Shown here one piece after another: positions 23,290 through 33,545 of a stretch of DNA of 64,000 nucleotides (positions within the stretch are counted from its first letter, which is position 1; each line of letters starts with the position of its first letter). A program made the translations under genes and the position numbers. The notes below the pieces were generated by a model. The model made no database searches. It had not been told where the DNA came from and saw only the letters and a list, made by a program, of their open reading frames with translations. Source of the DNA: Halichoerus grypus (lineage: Eukaryota > Chordata > Mammalia > Carnivora > Phocidae); contig NC_135724.1 in the NCBI RefSeq assembly GCF_964656455.1, forward strand, positions 13,229,414-13,293,413, written 5' to 3'.

Positions 23290-23480
23290 TTCTGTATTTC
23301 TTCGGCAAACCACTTACTGAGCAGTTACTCTGTGCCCTGCACTATGCTTGCAAGTTGCAGAAGAAACAAAATGCATAAGACATGGTCTCTGCTTTCAAGG
23401 CACTTATAGTCTAGAGGCAAGATAGAATATATTACAAAGAAAGGATTATTCTAGTTCAAAGGAAGGCCATCATGGAGAAT
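23290..23480 (+). mobile_element. Ancient repeat fragment, class uncertain
   Basis: 'TACTGAGCAGTTACTCTGTG', 'ATGGTCTCTGCTTTCAAGGC' and 'ACTTATAGTCTAGAGGCAAG' follow the same mammalian-wide repeat text as 21165-21280. Confidence 0.5.
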
Positions 23481-23539
23481 CATGGTAGAATTGTAATAAT
23501 CAGTTTGAAATTCTACTTTTTCAAGCTTTGTCATTTCAG

Positions 23540-24665
23540 TCCTATATTAGCCTGGTTTTTCACTTAAAAATTATTTCTGATAACCAATTCACATGGTTTA
23601 TATATTGAAACCATTTAGAAAGGTCTTTACTGATAAATTTCACTGCCCCCTCTGTCCCCATCTACCCAATTGGCTCGTCTCTTATTTGATTGAAACAGGT
23701 AAATATATATGTTAATTCCGTGAGTATAGATGTCCAGTGTCTCTTCATGCAAAATAATTACATATGTATTTAAATTTTCCCTCTTTCTTACACAAAAGGC
23801 AGCATACTATTTGCCTTGTTCTTCTCTTGGCCTATGAATGTAACAGTTTATCGGAGACCTTAGCATATCAGTACTCAGAGTATATCCTTTTCCTTTCTTC
23901 TTTGGTAGGACAATACCTTCATACTATTCCACTGTTTTGGAGATATCTCGGTATATTGGTTATCTGTTGCCACATAATAAACGCTCTGTGACTTCGTGGC
24001 TTAAAACAACAATGATTTTATTTATTCACAACTTTGTGGGTGAGCTGTTCGGGGTCAGCTGGGTGGTGTTTCTTCTGGTTTTGCATGGATTTACTCAAAT
24101 GGATGAGGTTATCTGGCAACTTGACTGGGGCTACATGCCCAAGATGGCTTCACTCACATGTCGGTGGTAGACTTTGACCACCAGCTGGACTAGCTTGACT
24201 AGCCCGGGTTTACTTCACATGGTGACTGGATCCCAAAAGCAGAGAAGAATCATGCCCCCAGTGCAAGAGAGCTTATTAAGCCTCTGCTTGTATCTTACGT
24301 GCTAATGTTCCATTTCCAAGCCAGGTCATGGGGCCAAGCCCAGAGCCAGTGTGGGAAGGACCTTCACAAGGGAGGGAACACCTTGAGGAGGGATTTATTG
24401 GACGTCACTGTGTTACTGTCTCCTACACGTGTCTCATAACTACCCTATTGATGGACACCTGGTTATTTCCAGTCTTTTGGCATTACAGATAACGCTCCAC
24501 TCGACTGCCTTGTCCATTATTCAACTCATACGTGAGTAGGATAAAGTTCCACAAGTGTGTTGCTGGGGCAAAGGGTAAATGCTTTTTAAATTATCTATCT
24601 ATTCTATTTCTGTGGTGCTATTTCTCTGGTTATTTTAAGCTTGTGTTCTTCTGTCACTTGTGCAG
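23540..24665 (-). mobile_element. Ancient L1 3' end (antisense), split by an LTR
   Basis: Both flanks of the LTR are old L1 3' UTR in reverse. The left holds 'TTCACATGGTTTATATATTG'. The right holds 'CCTATTGATGGACACCTGGT', 'TATTTCCAGTCTTTTGGC' and 'TTGCTGGGGCAAAGGGTAAA'. The two halves run on from each other in the expected order. Confidence 0.7.
23950..24428 (-). mobile_element. MaLR (MLT1-type) solitary LTR
   Basis: An ERVL-MaLR-type long terminal repeat in reverse orientation: 'GGTTATCTGTTGCCACATAA', 'GTGGCTTAAAACAACAATGA', 'CAAGATGGCTTCACTCACAT', 'GGCCAAGCCCAGAGCCAGTG' and a 3' edge near 'CTGTCTCCTACA'. No internal viral genes are present, so it is solitary and non-coding. Boundaries and subfamily are uncertain. 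Confidence 0.75.
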
Positions 24666-24744
24666 GAACTTTGAAAATGTGAAAAGAGTTTGGATAGAAA
24701 ATCCATATAAACTGAATTAAATAGAAACTCATTCCTAAAATGGC

Positions 24745-24766
24745 AAAAAAAAAAAAAAAAAAAAAA
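24745..24766. repeat. Poly(A) tract, 22 nt
   Basis: A pure A run with no AATAAA in the 30 bases before it and no evident retroposed body upstream. Confidence 0.9.
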
Positions 24767-24889
24767 GATGAAAGCTATACTAGAAACCAAATAATGTTGA
24801 CTATAGTAACGTGCATTTGAATAAATAGGCTTATTATTATAACAATGGTTTACATTACTATTGTGTTTACAGTATACAAACAATTTGCT

Positions 24890-25090
24890 TATAGTATCTT
24901 ACTAATTCTTTCTCACAATAATTCTATGAGTTAAGGGTATAATCGGCCCCATTATATATACATGTGTTGTGTGTGTGTGTGTGTGTGTGCGTGCGCACGT
25001 GTCGGTATTTTTTAAGACTTAGAGAAGTTACACGACTTGCCCCAACCAGTGGCTTATGGCCAGGATATATATCCAGCCCTGTAACAATAA
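24890..25090 (-). mobile_element. MIR containing a GT microsatellite
   Basis: Reverse MIR pieces lie on both sides of a simple repeat: 'TCTCACAATAATTCTATGAG' and 'AATCGGCCCCATTATA' to the left, and 'CTTAGAGAAGTTACACGACT', 'TGCCCCAACCAGTGGC' to the right. The GT run replaces the 'GATGAGGAAACTG' zone. Confidence 0.75.
24968..25003. repeat. (TG)n with CGTGCGCACG tail
   Basis: A TG run of about 22 nt continues into alternating purine-pyrimidine GTGCGCACGTGT, a sequence type able to form Z-DNA. Confidence 0.95.
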
Positions 25091-26194
25091 ACTTGACCTT
25101 TTCCCATTAAGCGCTTCTCATTTAGTAGGGACTTGTGTCTTGTATCTTAGCTTAGCTTCAGTTGGCATTAATTTGCTCTACTTGCTGACTTGCCATGCTA
25201 ATATATCACAATCACAAATGATATCTTCTTAGGAAGCTCTTTTTAGAAAATTACAAATAGTTTGTTTCTAATTTCTGAACACTTAGGGAGCATCCCTCAG
25301 GTTTTCTCCTGTTTTCCAGTGAGATCGTTGTCTGAATTGAGAGCTCCCTTCCTGATCTTAGTCACTAGTAAATCTTGAAAGAGGAATTCTCTTTAAGCCC
25401 ATATGTTAGCTTTCAGCCTTCAGGAAAGAGGAGTTATTTTTAAATAAAACCTTGTCTTGGCCCTCCTGCAGCGGGCATGGAAAGTAGGCTGTTTTCTTTT
25501 TTTCATTCACAGTCAGACATTTTCATAGGGGCTTGGTCACGGCAAAGTGGGCCCCACGTACACAGCACCCACTTCCCCGAAGCATGATTGATTAGCAAAG
25601 CTGTTCTGCCCAAGGGCAGCCTGTTTGCTGAGCCTGGATGTTGACAGGTTTGACGTGCACAGATTTTAGAACAGGTCTCTCATCCCCAGGCTGCAGGCTG
25701 TGGGCCAGGACGCTTGTTCTTGAGGGAGGAGAGAAAAGAAAGGATACACTTCGGGGAGCAGGGCAGGCTGCATGGATCAGGCACCACCTCACATTCTAGA
25801 ATTCCTGACACATGGCAGCTCAGGCCAAGGTTCGTACTTGCTGAGAGAGCTCCTGAGGGTTCCGGGGCCATGAAAACCAAATTGTGGAAGAAATGTGAAG
25901 TGCAGGTGAATGGAAGGATGCTTCGGCCAAGCCTGTGGGGACGAGGGCGGACCCCGTTTGACGAAGAATCTCGCAACATCAAAGGGAGGCATTCATTTTC
26001 AAGAAAGATAGAAATTTGATGCCCAGTCAACGTAACCTATGCTGGAAGTTTGGGAATACAGCCAAGCAGTGACCCTGTCAACCCGATGAGGTCTTTCATG
26101 TCTGTCTCCTTTGGGGCCTCCAACAAGGTGACTTTTATAGAGCAGAATCCACATAAACGTGTGCTCCGCAAATGCTAAGGCTTATGGTAGACTT
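25091..26194. other. Unassigned stretch
   Basis: No family recognised. Open frames on both strands at 25680-26030 show no known domain. Confidence 0.5.
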
Positions 26195-26399
26195 AGAAAC
26201 CATCTTGTTGGGGCGCCTGGGTGGCTCAGTCAGTTGAGCATCTGACTTGATTCAGCTCAGGTCATGCTCTGCCCGTTGTGGGATCGAGCCCCGCGTCGGG
26301 CTCCACTCTCGGCTCTGAGTCTGCTTGGACCCTGCTCTTGCGTGCATGCGTCCTCTCTTTAAATTAATTAATTAATTTTTAAAAAAGAAACCATCTTGT
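26195..26399 (+). mobile_element. SINEC element 7, older subtype, with TSD
   Basis: The body is 26209-26385 and the duplication is AGAAACCATCTTGT (26195-26208 and 26386-26399, perfect). The head 'CAGTCAGTTGAGCATCTGAC' and 'GGCTCTGAGTCTGCTTGGAC' differ from the arctoid copies and resemble the carnivoran-wide older subtype. The tail is ATTAATTAATTAATT. Confidence 0.95.
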
Positions 26400-26510
26400 C
26401 CAGGCCTCACCGTTTTAGAGATGAGTAAGCTGAGGCACAGGACGGTTGGGTCAGTGGTCTCAGGGTGTTCTCCTCATTAGAGGTAGAGCCAGGTCTTCTA
26501 AATCTTCGTA
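26400..26510 (-). mobile_element. MIR fragment
   Basis: 'CACCGTTTTAGAGATGAGTA', 'AGCTGAGGCACAGGA' and 'GAGGTAGAGCCAGGTCTTCT' are reverse MIR. The SINEC beside it inserted into this MIR or at its edge. Confidence 0.75.
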
Positions 26511-26729
26511 ATGCCAGTAATCATGGTCGTGTTGCCGATACTCTAACGAATGTTAGTTAAGTGAATGGAGGAATACGTTATTTCCTTTTGAAAGAAACAT
26601 CTTTAAAAACCACTCATTCAGGAAAGCCACATAGGATCAGCCACTTCCCTTACTTACATATTAAACTTTGGTCACCCTAGGGACGTTCCGTTGGGGGTGA
26701 TAAGAAAGGGGGCGGTTTATACGGACAAA

Positions 26730-26958
26730 TCGGTTAGTGTCTTTTTTTTTTTTTTTTTTTTTTTTAATTTATTTGAGAGAGAGAGAATGAGAGAGAGCAA
26801 GCACATGAGAGGGGGGAGGGTCAGAGGGAGAAGCAGACTCCCTGCCGAGCAGGGAGCCCGATGCGGGACTCGATCCAGGGACTCCAGGATCATGACCTGA
26901 GCCGAAGGCAGTCGCTTAACCAACTGAGCCACCCAGGCGCCCTCGGTTAGTGTCTTTT
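26730..26958 (-). mobile_element. SINEC element 8 with TSD
   Basis: The body is 26746-26942, reversed, starting with about 20 T and ending GAGCCACCCAGGCGCCC. The duplication TCGGTTAGTGTCTTTT (26730-26745 and 26943-26958) is perfect and the head is intact, so this copy is young. Confidence 0.97.
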
Positions 26959-28000
26959 GAAAGACTTTCAGGAATCTGGGTTTCAAGGCATTTTGACCAT
27001 CGTACAGAAAGTCTTAAATTTAAGTCAGCATTGGATAGAAGAATTGGACTTTCTTACCGTGATGTGTTACATGCTCAATGTGCGATGGCCTGGTAGGAAA
27101 ACTTCAGCCCGAGGTTGAGAGCAGTCTTTAACTACACTTTCGGGACCTGGATGGCAGTGCAGTAGTAGGAACAGATGTCCCTGGGGAGATGGGGCCCCGA
27201 TCTTTCCCCTGATCCCCCTCGAGTGCTGCCTACTCACTGCCCACTTCACGCAGAGGTGCCACACTCGCTCTGAACACCCCACCTGATGGGCTGAGGGTGC
27301 AGCAGATTCGGCTGCTTTGGGAGAATACCACCCCTTCCTGCGTGACTTCATTTTTCTTCTGTCGCATGCTCGACTGTCAGTTCTCACTTGTCTTTGGCTC
27401 ACGAGCGTCTCGCCACCTGGGATGGAGGGTAGAAACTTTCGCGAGTTTTCACCGACGCATCTGACGGCATCTGTTGCCATCACTACATTTCGACACCTGC
27501 CAAAAGAGTGTCTCGACTCTTACTTCCCTCTCCAAGATATGATAAGTCATATCTCCCTTTTTGGGTTTAAGTCCGCCACTGTCCTGCTGGCCACGGAGAA
27601 TGTCTTAGAAGCCCATTTATCAGTATCTACAACCGTGCTTCATGTTTGGTTTCCTGTGTGTCGTGAAGAAAAACCTGCAAAGAACTAAAAGTAGGGATTC
27701 CAGTGAAATGTGGGGTCTGCTTTGCTCTAGCTGGTGTGAGAGGCTGTGTAACTCTAAGAATACCGGTAGTGGTATCTATCTACATTCTAAGAATTTAGGG
27801 AGGCGAGGTTTGTACAGAATTAAATCACCCCGTCATATCTGTGAGGCTTCCTGCAGAACGAAGGCAAAAATAAACCCAAACAAACAAAACAGGAACATGT
27901 TTGAACACAGTGAGATGCGTTCTCCTCAGAGAGTAAAGGCTTTGAATTGGTCCTTGAATATTTCATTGGAGACCTACTTGCTTGAAAAGATGCTTTTCTC
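26959..28000. other. Unassigned stretch
   Basis: No repeat family recognised. Several open frames of 120-140 codons at 27067-28046 on either strand have no recognisable content. Confidence 0.5.
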
Positions 28001-28025
28001 TCTCTCTCTCTCTTTTTTTTTTTTT
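28001..28025. repeat. (TC)n and poly(T)
   Basis: Six to seven CT units followed by about 14 T. Confidence 0.9.
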
Positions 28026-28179
28026 GGTAGTGTTTTTTGTTGTTAATTGTTTTGCTTTTGGTTCTTACCATTTAACCCATGTGTGTGGTTGGATATGTCA
28101 GGATTTTCTTGACAGAAAGTGGAGGGGAGCTAAGATCTGCCGCCCGCACCACAGAGGAGTCCGGTTGGGCCTAGTTAGG

Positions 28180-28397
28180 GTGTGCATGTATATGTGTTTG
28201 TGTGTTTGTGTGTCTGTGTTGCGTCTCCATGTCTGTGTCGGTGTGTATGTGTGTGTCTCAGTGCATCTGTATGTGTGTTTTTGTGTGTCTGTGTGTGTCT
28301 GTCTTTGTGAGTGTATCTGTGTATATATCTCTGTGTGTCTGTGTGTTTTTGTGTGTCTGTGTGTGTCTCTGTGCATGGGTGTGTTGGTGTGTGTGCA
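28180..28397. repeat. Large TG-rich simple/minisatellite block
   Basis: About 218 bp built of TGTG units punctuated by TCTG, TTTTTG and CATG. A 29-bp segment at 28272-28300 recurs exactly at 28340-28368. Open frames across it on both strands are low-complexity artefacts. Confidence 0.93.
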
Positions 28398-28800
28398 GGT
28401 ACACAGCATTGTCAGGCCACACCTTCTTCCAGCATCATGCTTCTCTTTTCCTCATCTCGAAACCACTTACATTAAAGCAAATATAACTACTTTCTTAACA
28501 AAATAAAGCCCAAATAACCTGAAGAGCTCAAATAAAATCCACCCCATGACCCAATGGTAAAAAACAGAAATTTTCCGTGGAGAAAGTGCCACACCAGCCT
28601 GAGGACGGCAGACGGGTTAACTTGAGTCTTTTGCTTGCTCTACTTCTTTTTTACCCCCTACAAAGAATGCCTCTCACAGACTCCACATTTCACTTCTCCA
28701 TATCTGCCTGATAATGGTTTTCATTTGAATTTAAAATATTCGGTGATCCTTGGAGAAGGTTGTAGAAGCCGGGTTGAATATTACATTATCTTATGAAAGC
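28398..28800. other. Unassigned AT-rich stretch
   Basis: Nothing recognised apart from short A- and T-rich patches. Confidence 0.5.
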
Positions 28801-28863
28801 TTGCCTCCCCCCTTCCCCTCCCCTTCTCTCCTGCTCCCCCCCCCCCTTCCCTGCCTCCTCTCC
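28801..28863. repeat. Polypyrimidine tract with C11 run
   Basis: A nearly pure C/T stretch including about eleven C at 28836-28846. Confidence 0.9.
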
Positions 28864-29114
28864 GTGACTGTGCCTGTTGTTTGCCCTGCTTTACCAGATG
28901 TGCGCCAGCCCAAGGCCCACTCTGCAGGGGACGGCCACCTCCCAGGCACTCTTCCTCCCTCCCAGGCAGCCGCCCCTGAGGAACTTCGTGGAAAATGCAG
29001 GAATAGTTTGGCATTCAGTTGCGTCGTCCTGCACGTTCGGAGGGGACAGATTGCAGCAGCACCTGTGACAGAAATAGCCACCACAGAGGGGGTCTCACCC
29101 ACTGACAGAGCCTG

Positions 29115-29275
29115 GGCTAAAGGCTTGCCTTGCGCTTACTGAGCCCTGAAAACCGCTAGCAGGTATGAGAATCGTTCCTCATTGTCAGACAAGGAACCCG
29201 AAGCTCAGAAAGGTGAATGATCTGTCAACGTGGACACAGCTCCCAAGGGACGGGGTGGGCCTCGAGCCAGGTGGG
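29115..29275 (-). mobile_element. MIR fragment
   Basis: 'TGCGCTTACTGAGCCCTGAA', 'GACAAGGAACCCGAAGCTCA', 'GAAAGGTGAATGATCTGT', and 'GGTGGGCCTCGAGCCAGG' give reverse MIR in order. Confidence 0.7.
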
Positions 29276-30209
29276 CCTCTGAAGGCCATGCTGTTGGCCT
29301 CCCTGGCAGCCTCCCCAGAAGGAGCCGAGCCCTGAAATACACCGAAGAACCTATTTCACATAGGAATTTGGCAGCCGCACGTCACCAAACCGTAATGTTC
29401 TTCCCTATTTGGGGACAGAAGTTACTTCTCCTCACCTGGCGTTTCTAATCGTCCACTTTTCTATTCTAAGAAATAGCAACACATAAAGGAGATAGATTCG
29501 AAAAAGAATTGGTTTTTGTTGTGAGGTGCAGGCTGGGAGATAGAGTTTAGATGCTAAAATATTGGGATTTATAGTAATGATTCCATATTTATATTAACGA
29601 TGAAGAGGAAAAGGAGGTTGAAATGTGGCATTCAGAAATCCGAGAAATGTAAGAAATGTAAGCCGCAAGGAGCCCATAGCTGTAATGCATCCATGGGTAG
29701 GAACACCAGGCTCATGTCTGCCCAGCCTTGTGGAAGGCCGTTTGTATTTTATCCTGTATGATAAAGGCCTGCGTAGTTCTTGCTGCCTGACTTGACTAAG
29801 CATATTAACTGCATGCAATGCTCAGCTCTCATTAATTTTCCATGGGCTCACTTGGCTTTGATCTTTTCATTTCAAGGCCCAAAAAGACCATATAGAGGGA
29901 GAAGGAATCACGTTATATCTCCTCCAATGTGTGTCGTTTGACCCCTAATGATGCCTTTCAATCAGAGAAAAGGTTTTAGTAACCAAGTGACTAAATTATA
30001 GCGCTACCCTTCCCCCGCCTCCTTTATCAAAACTTAATTAGTATTGACTCTTTTCTTGGCTAAATCCTATTTCAAAACCTGCAGAAATGAGCTTTTTCCA
30101 TAGTTGAACCTTTTCAAGTTCTGTATTTGAAATATCTTGAAGCCTAAGAGAATAGTGTTTAAACAAGTTACGCATTGATTTCCTCTTACCCTGAATTATT
30201 TCTCGCCTG
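29276..30209. other. Unassigned, possibly conserved non-coding stretch
   Basis: No repeat recognised. The 29770-30060 part is AT-rich, free of simple repeats, and holds several TAAT-type homeodomain strings (CATTAATTTT, CTAATGATG, TTAATTAGTA). Confidence 0.4.
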
Positions 30210-30420
30210 ATTTTCCTGAGGTTGTTCCTGAAACATTCTCTGTGGTTCACTGAACACAAAAAACAAACCATGTACCAAGTTGGGTGAGGCTGGAGGGATA
30301 AGGGAAACATGGCATTTGTTCTCAAGGAACGTAAGTCTCGTCAAGGAAGTGAGACACTTCAACAAATAGCCATAAGGTAAAATCAAAAATTGTCAAGTGC
30401 TATAATTTTAATGTTGATTA
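30210..30420 (+). mobile_element. Ancient repeat fragment, class uncertain
   Basis: 'TGAGGCTGGAGGGATAAGGG', 'TTGTTCTCAAGGAACGTAAG' and 'GTCAAGTGCTATAATTTT' resemble the repeat at 23290-23480. Confidence 0.4.
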
Positions 30421-31224
30421 CTACATACCTAAAAGCTGGTTAAATTACAGTTTTATTGAATGCTAACGAATTATTACTCCCCTCCTGCACAGAATTTTTA
30501 AAACTCTTTGCTTTCCCAGGCTTATAATTATGGTGACCACATTTTCCATACCCCAAATTAAGACACATGGTCTGACAAAAGATTCTTGTGCCCCTTCTGG
30601 GTGTAAGACCACCCATAGTTGGATTTTTTTTTTTTTTTAAAGCAGGCTTTCGTAGGCAGGCTCTATAAAAATAGAAGTTTGTTAAATAGGCGTGTTTTTA
30701 GACTTTTCATTAAAAACGACCATACAAACAGTTATTTTATTTTGTATCTGAATCAACATGTTATATCCTAAAGCAGTATTTTACAGCCGAAGGGTATGTG
30801 TTAGCCTATTCATAAGAACACACTGCTGGATCGAGTAATAATACCTGCCATTATCCAGGTGTAATAAAAAAGGTCCCTAGTGGTCTGCTCCAGGTCTTTA
30901 ATTTCCCTTTTGAAGATAGAGCTCCTTATTTCACTTTCAAGGTTCAACATTTTTGCAACTTGCAAATGATTACCATTGAGGCATGCCAGATGTGAGCAAT
31001 TGTGAGCAGTGCTTCTTGAAACAGGGTTAAAGGAGTGGATTTTTCTTCCTTGTTTTCTACCACTGTTTTCGGTGGTTTCTATATGTGTAATTTTTCACAA
31101 CAGAAGGCCATGTGGATGGATACCAGCCTGGGCTGCCATGGTCAGAGGCACGGGGCTTTTGAACTTCGAGAGATAAATTAGGTCCGTGTGGCTCGTTGAA
31201 ACATGGTGAAAGCAAAGTGTGCTT
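30421..31224. other. Unassigned AT-rich stretch
   Basis: It includes a weak reverse match near 30525-30600 to the repeat at 10480-10612 and a T14 run at about 30626-30639. Otherwise nothing is recognised. Confidence 0.45.
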
Positions 31225-31310
31225 GAGCAGATATTAAATGGCTTTCCCAAAGCCACACAGCTTGTCAGTGGCCCAGCCAACTCCTGATCCCCAGCTTTCT
31301 GACCAACATG
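31225..31310 (-). mobile_element. MIR fragment
   Basis: 'GGCTTTCCCAAAGCCACACA', 'GCTTGTCAGTGGCCCAGCCA' is the reverse MIR core. Confidence 0.6.
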
Positions 31311-31580
31311 GGTTCCCACTTTCCTGGGGATCATTGCTGATCCACGAGCCCTTGGGACCAGACTTTTCCCATGAATGATTTGAGGCTAAAGTACCAAAGG
31401 ATGTAGTCGAAGCCACTACTCTCTTTAATAGATGATTTTGAGCCTTTATTTTGTAGGATGGCTGCATGTCTAAGTTGATTATCTGAATGCACGTCAGAAT
31501 AGATCTCTTCCCTCAAAACTATGGGCAAGTCAGCTATGAAGATGATTCACCTTCAACTGCATGTCGCTATCACCTCCTAT
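31311..31580. other. Unassigned stretch
   Basis: No feature recognised. Confidence 0.5.
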
Positions 31581-31680
31581 TCATTTATTCAGTGACTCTT
31601 TATTGAGCATGTGCTCTCGGGCAGGCACTTGTCTGGGTTCTGTAGCTACAGCTTTGAACAGATATTCCAGTCCTTTTGTG
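31581..31680 (+). mobile_element. Ancient repeat fragment, class uncertain
   Basis: 'TTTATTGAGCATGTGCTCTC', 'GGGCAGGCACTTGTCTGGGT' and 'CAGCTTTGAACAGATATTCC' follow the family seen at 23290. Confidence 0.5.
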
Positions 31681-31764
31681 GCTATTGGATGATGCTAATA
31701 AATGTATCCAAAAAATTAAAATTTTTAGTTTGCTCTACGTTGGGATGACCCTGGGTGCAGAAAG

Positions 31765-31990
31765 CCAAAGCAAAAGTGAACTGACATTTATTAGATGTCT
31801 GCAGCTTTGTCGTGTGCTGTGTTGGATGCCGATGAAAGATGAATATGATTATCACTGTTCTTTACAGATGAGGAACCAAGGCTTGGGAATGTAACCGATC
31901 TTGTTCAAGGTCATGCTAGTAAGGAAATAAATCTACTCTGGTGTCTTCAGGACCATTCTAGATGTGATCGTATGCTTTTAGAACCATGTA
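31765..31990 (-). mobile_element. MIR, nearly full length
   Basis: In reverse order it shows 'GACATTTATTAGATGTCTGC', 'TTATCACTGTTCTTTACAGA', 'TGAGGAACCAAGGCTTGGGA' and 'CAAGGTCATGCTAGTAAGGA'. Confidence 0.8.
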
Positions 31991-32070
31991 TTTGATCTAT
32001 GACCACCTCATGGAAAAATAAGTTGTAAAACCTTAGGGCACATTTTTGCCAATGTTAATAATCAATATCA

Positions 32071-32303
32071 AGAAATGTCATGTCAGGGAGCGCCTGGGTG
32101 GCTCAGCTGGTTAAGCGTCTGCCTTTGGCTCAGGTCATGATCCTGGAGTCCCAGGATCGAGCCCCGAGTCCAGCTCCCTGCTCCGTGGGGAGTCTGCTTT
32201 TCCCTCTCCGTCTGCCCCACGCCTCGCTCATGTGCTCGCTCTCGCCCACTCTCCCTCAAATAAATAAATAAAATCTTAAAAAAGAGAGAGAAATGTCATG
32301 TCA
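32071..32303 (+). mobile_element. SINEC element 9 with TSD
   Basis: The body is 32086-32288. The duplication AGAAATGTCATGTCA (32071-32085 and 32289-32303) is perfect. Like element 1 it has 'ATCCTGGAGTCCCAGGATCG' in the middle, a second subfamily. Confidence 0.97.
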
Positions 32304-32914
32304 TTGGACTCACTTGAAATATCATTTGAAATTTAGGTATTAAGTCCATGTTCCCTTTACCGTTTATATCAATTTATGTTTCTGAATCACAGTATTCACT
32401 ATAGTACTCTCTGCTTTCATAACAAGCATCTTCCATAGACACCTCACCCCAGATTAGCCATTTGATGACCACAATAACATGTGCTTCTCAGATAACACAT
32501 GACCTTTCATTTGGCTCAGAACTTAGTGGTTGACTTTGCTAAAAATAGGTCTTTAATGGTTGAGTGTGACATTCATCACGGGGTGCTGATATTCGGGATT
32601 TTCTCTCTTCGTATCATGAAACAGGCCCATGTATGGCTACCGAATTAATGAGCCTCATTTCTTTGATGAGACACATTAAGCACATCAAAGATAGTTCCTT
32701 GCATTTTTGTCCCCGGAAGTAGTTAATGGGGAAGTATGGAAGCTGCCAGTGCTTGAGGACCCTGTCCCTATCCCTTTGGCGTATCTAAACACAGAGGCTA
32801 GATTGGGACGGTGTTTCTGGGGAGGAGAGAGAGGCTGCATTAAGTGTGGAAGCTGGGGCGGGGTCGAGGGGTGAGGGGAGAAGGTCTTTTGCTGACTTTG
32901 GTCCTGACCAAACG
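32304..32914. other. Unassigned stretch
   Basis: Nothing recognised. GC rises toward 32800. Confidence 0.5.
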
Positions 32915-32918
32915 AGGG

Positions 32919-32966
32919 CTGACGTAATGGCACGTGCTGTGGTTGTGGTGTCACGTGCTGACGTCA
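32919..32966. promoter_or_regulatory. Candidate cis-regulatory cluster (CRE / E-box / RUNX-like)
   Basis: Within 48 bp are TGACGTAA (32920-32927), CACGTG (32931-32936), TGTGGTT (32938-32944), TGTGGT (32944-32949), TCACGTG (32951-32957), and a perfect CRE TGACGTCA (32959-32966). CRE binds ATF/CREB factors, CACGTG binds USF/MYC/MITF-type bHLH-ZIP factors, and TGYGGT is the RUNX core. A YY1-like CGCCATCTTG follows at 33147-33156 in CpG-rich sequence. There is no adjacent recognisable exon, so enhancer or unannotated promoter are both open. Function is inference. Confidence 0.45.
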
Positions 32967-33254
32967 TTCCAAGAACGCAGCTGCCGTCAGTGCTCCCCAG
33001 CGCCCCGCGGCTGGCCTGAGGGCAGTCGGGTGCTTCAGCTCCTCTGCTCCCCGCAGGCTTTGGTCATCTCTCCAGTTTGGGGTCTTTGCGGAAGAGCTGT
33101 GTGTCAGTTTATCTATCCCCCGAAATACTTCCCATCGTGCTTAGGACGCCATCTTGAGCTCACCCGTTCCCCCCTGCCCGTGGCTCGCCGGCCGCACTGA
33201 ACCCCTGAGCCTCTCGCCCAGCAAGCTCACACCCCTCTTGGGCCCTTCCGCCAC
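32967..33254. other. CpG-rich unique stretch
   Basis: It carries more CpG than its surroundings (for example CGCCCCGCGG near 33000 and CTCGCCGGCCGC near 33187), and could be a small CpG island linked to the motif cluster at its left. Confidence 0.45.
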
Positions 33255-33545
33255 CTGTGACCTCTGGCTGGATTGCACTCCTCCTCATCATCCCAGGGCC
33301 CCTCCTTCTTGCCTCTCAAATGTTTAAATGTCACTTCCTCGCAGAAGCTCCCCCTGATCACCGGGGCCTTCCCTCTCCTGTCGCCCCACTTCCGTTCGCC
33401 GGCTATTTTCGTATCACACAGTCAGGGTTTTACGTGGGTGTTCTCTGAGTTCCAAGAAAGCAGGGACCATGCCTGTCTTACTTGCCACAACATCCCCAGC
33501 CCCTGGAGCACTGAGTACGCAGTAGTTGAATGAATAGCTATCGAG
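33255..33545 (+). mobile_element. L2 3' end
   Basis: The order matches the L2 3' region: 'AAATGTCACTTCCTCGCAGA', 'AGCTCCCCCTGATCACC', 'GCAGGGACCATGCCTGTCTT', 'CATCCCCAGCCCCTGGAGCA', then 'GTAGTTGAATGAATAGC'. Confidence 0.85.

Noticed and set aside
28180..28397. Regular repeats that might suggest a CRISPR-like array
   Set aside because: The genome is mammalian, there are no uniform spacers, and the repeats are TG slippage products.
27982..28506. A 174-codon frame rich in Cys and Val, with a matching His/Thr-rich frame on the other strand
   Set aside because: Both are translations of TG/CA simple repeats, which lack stop codons.
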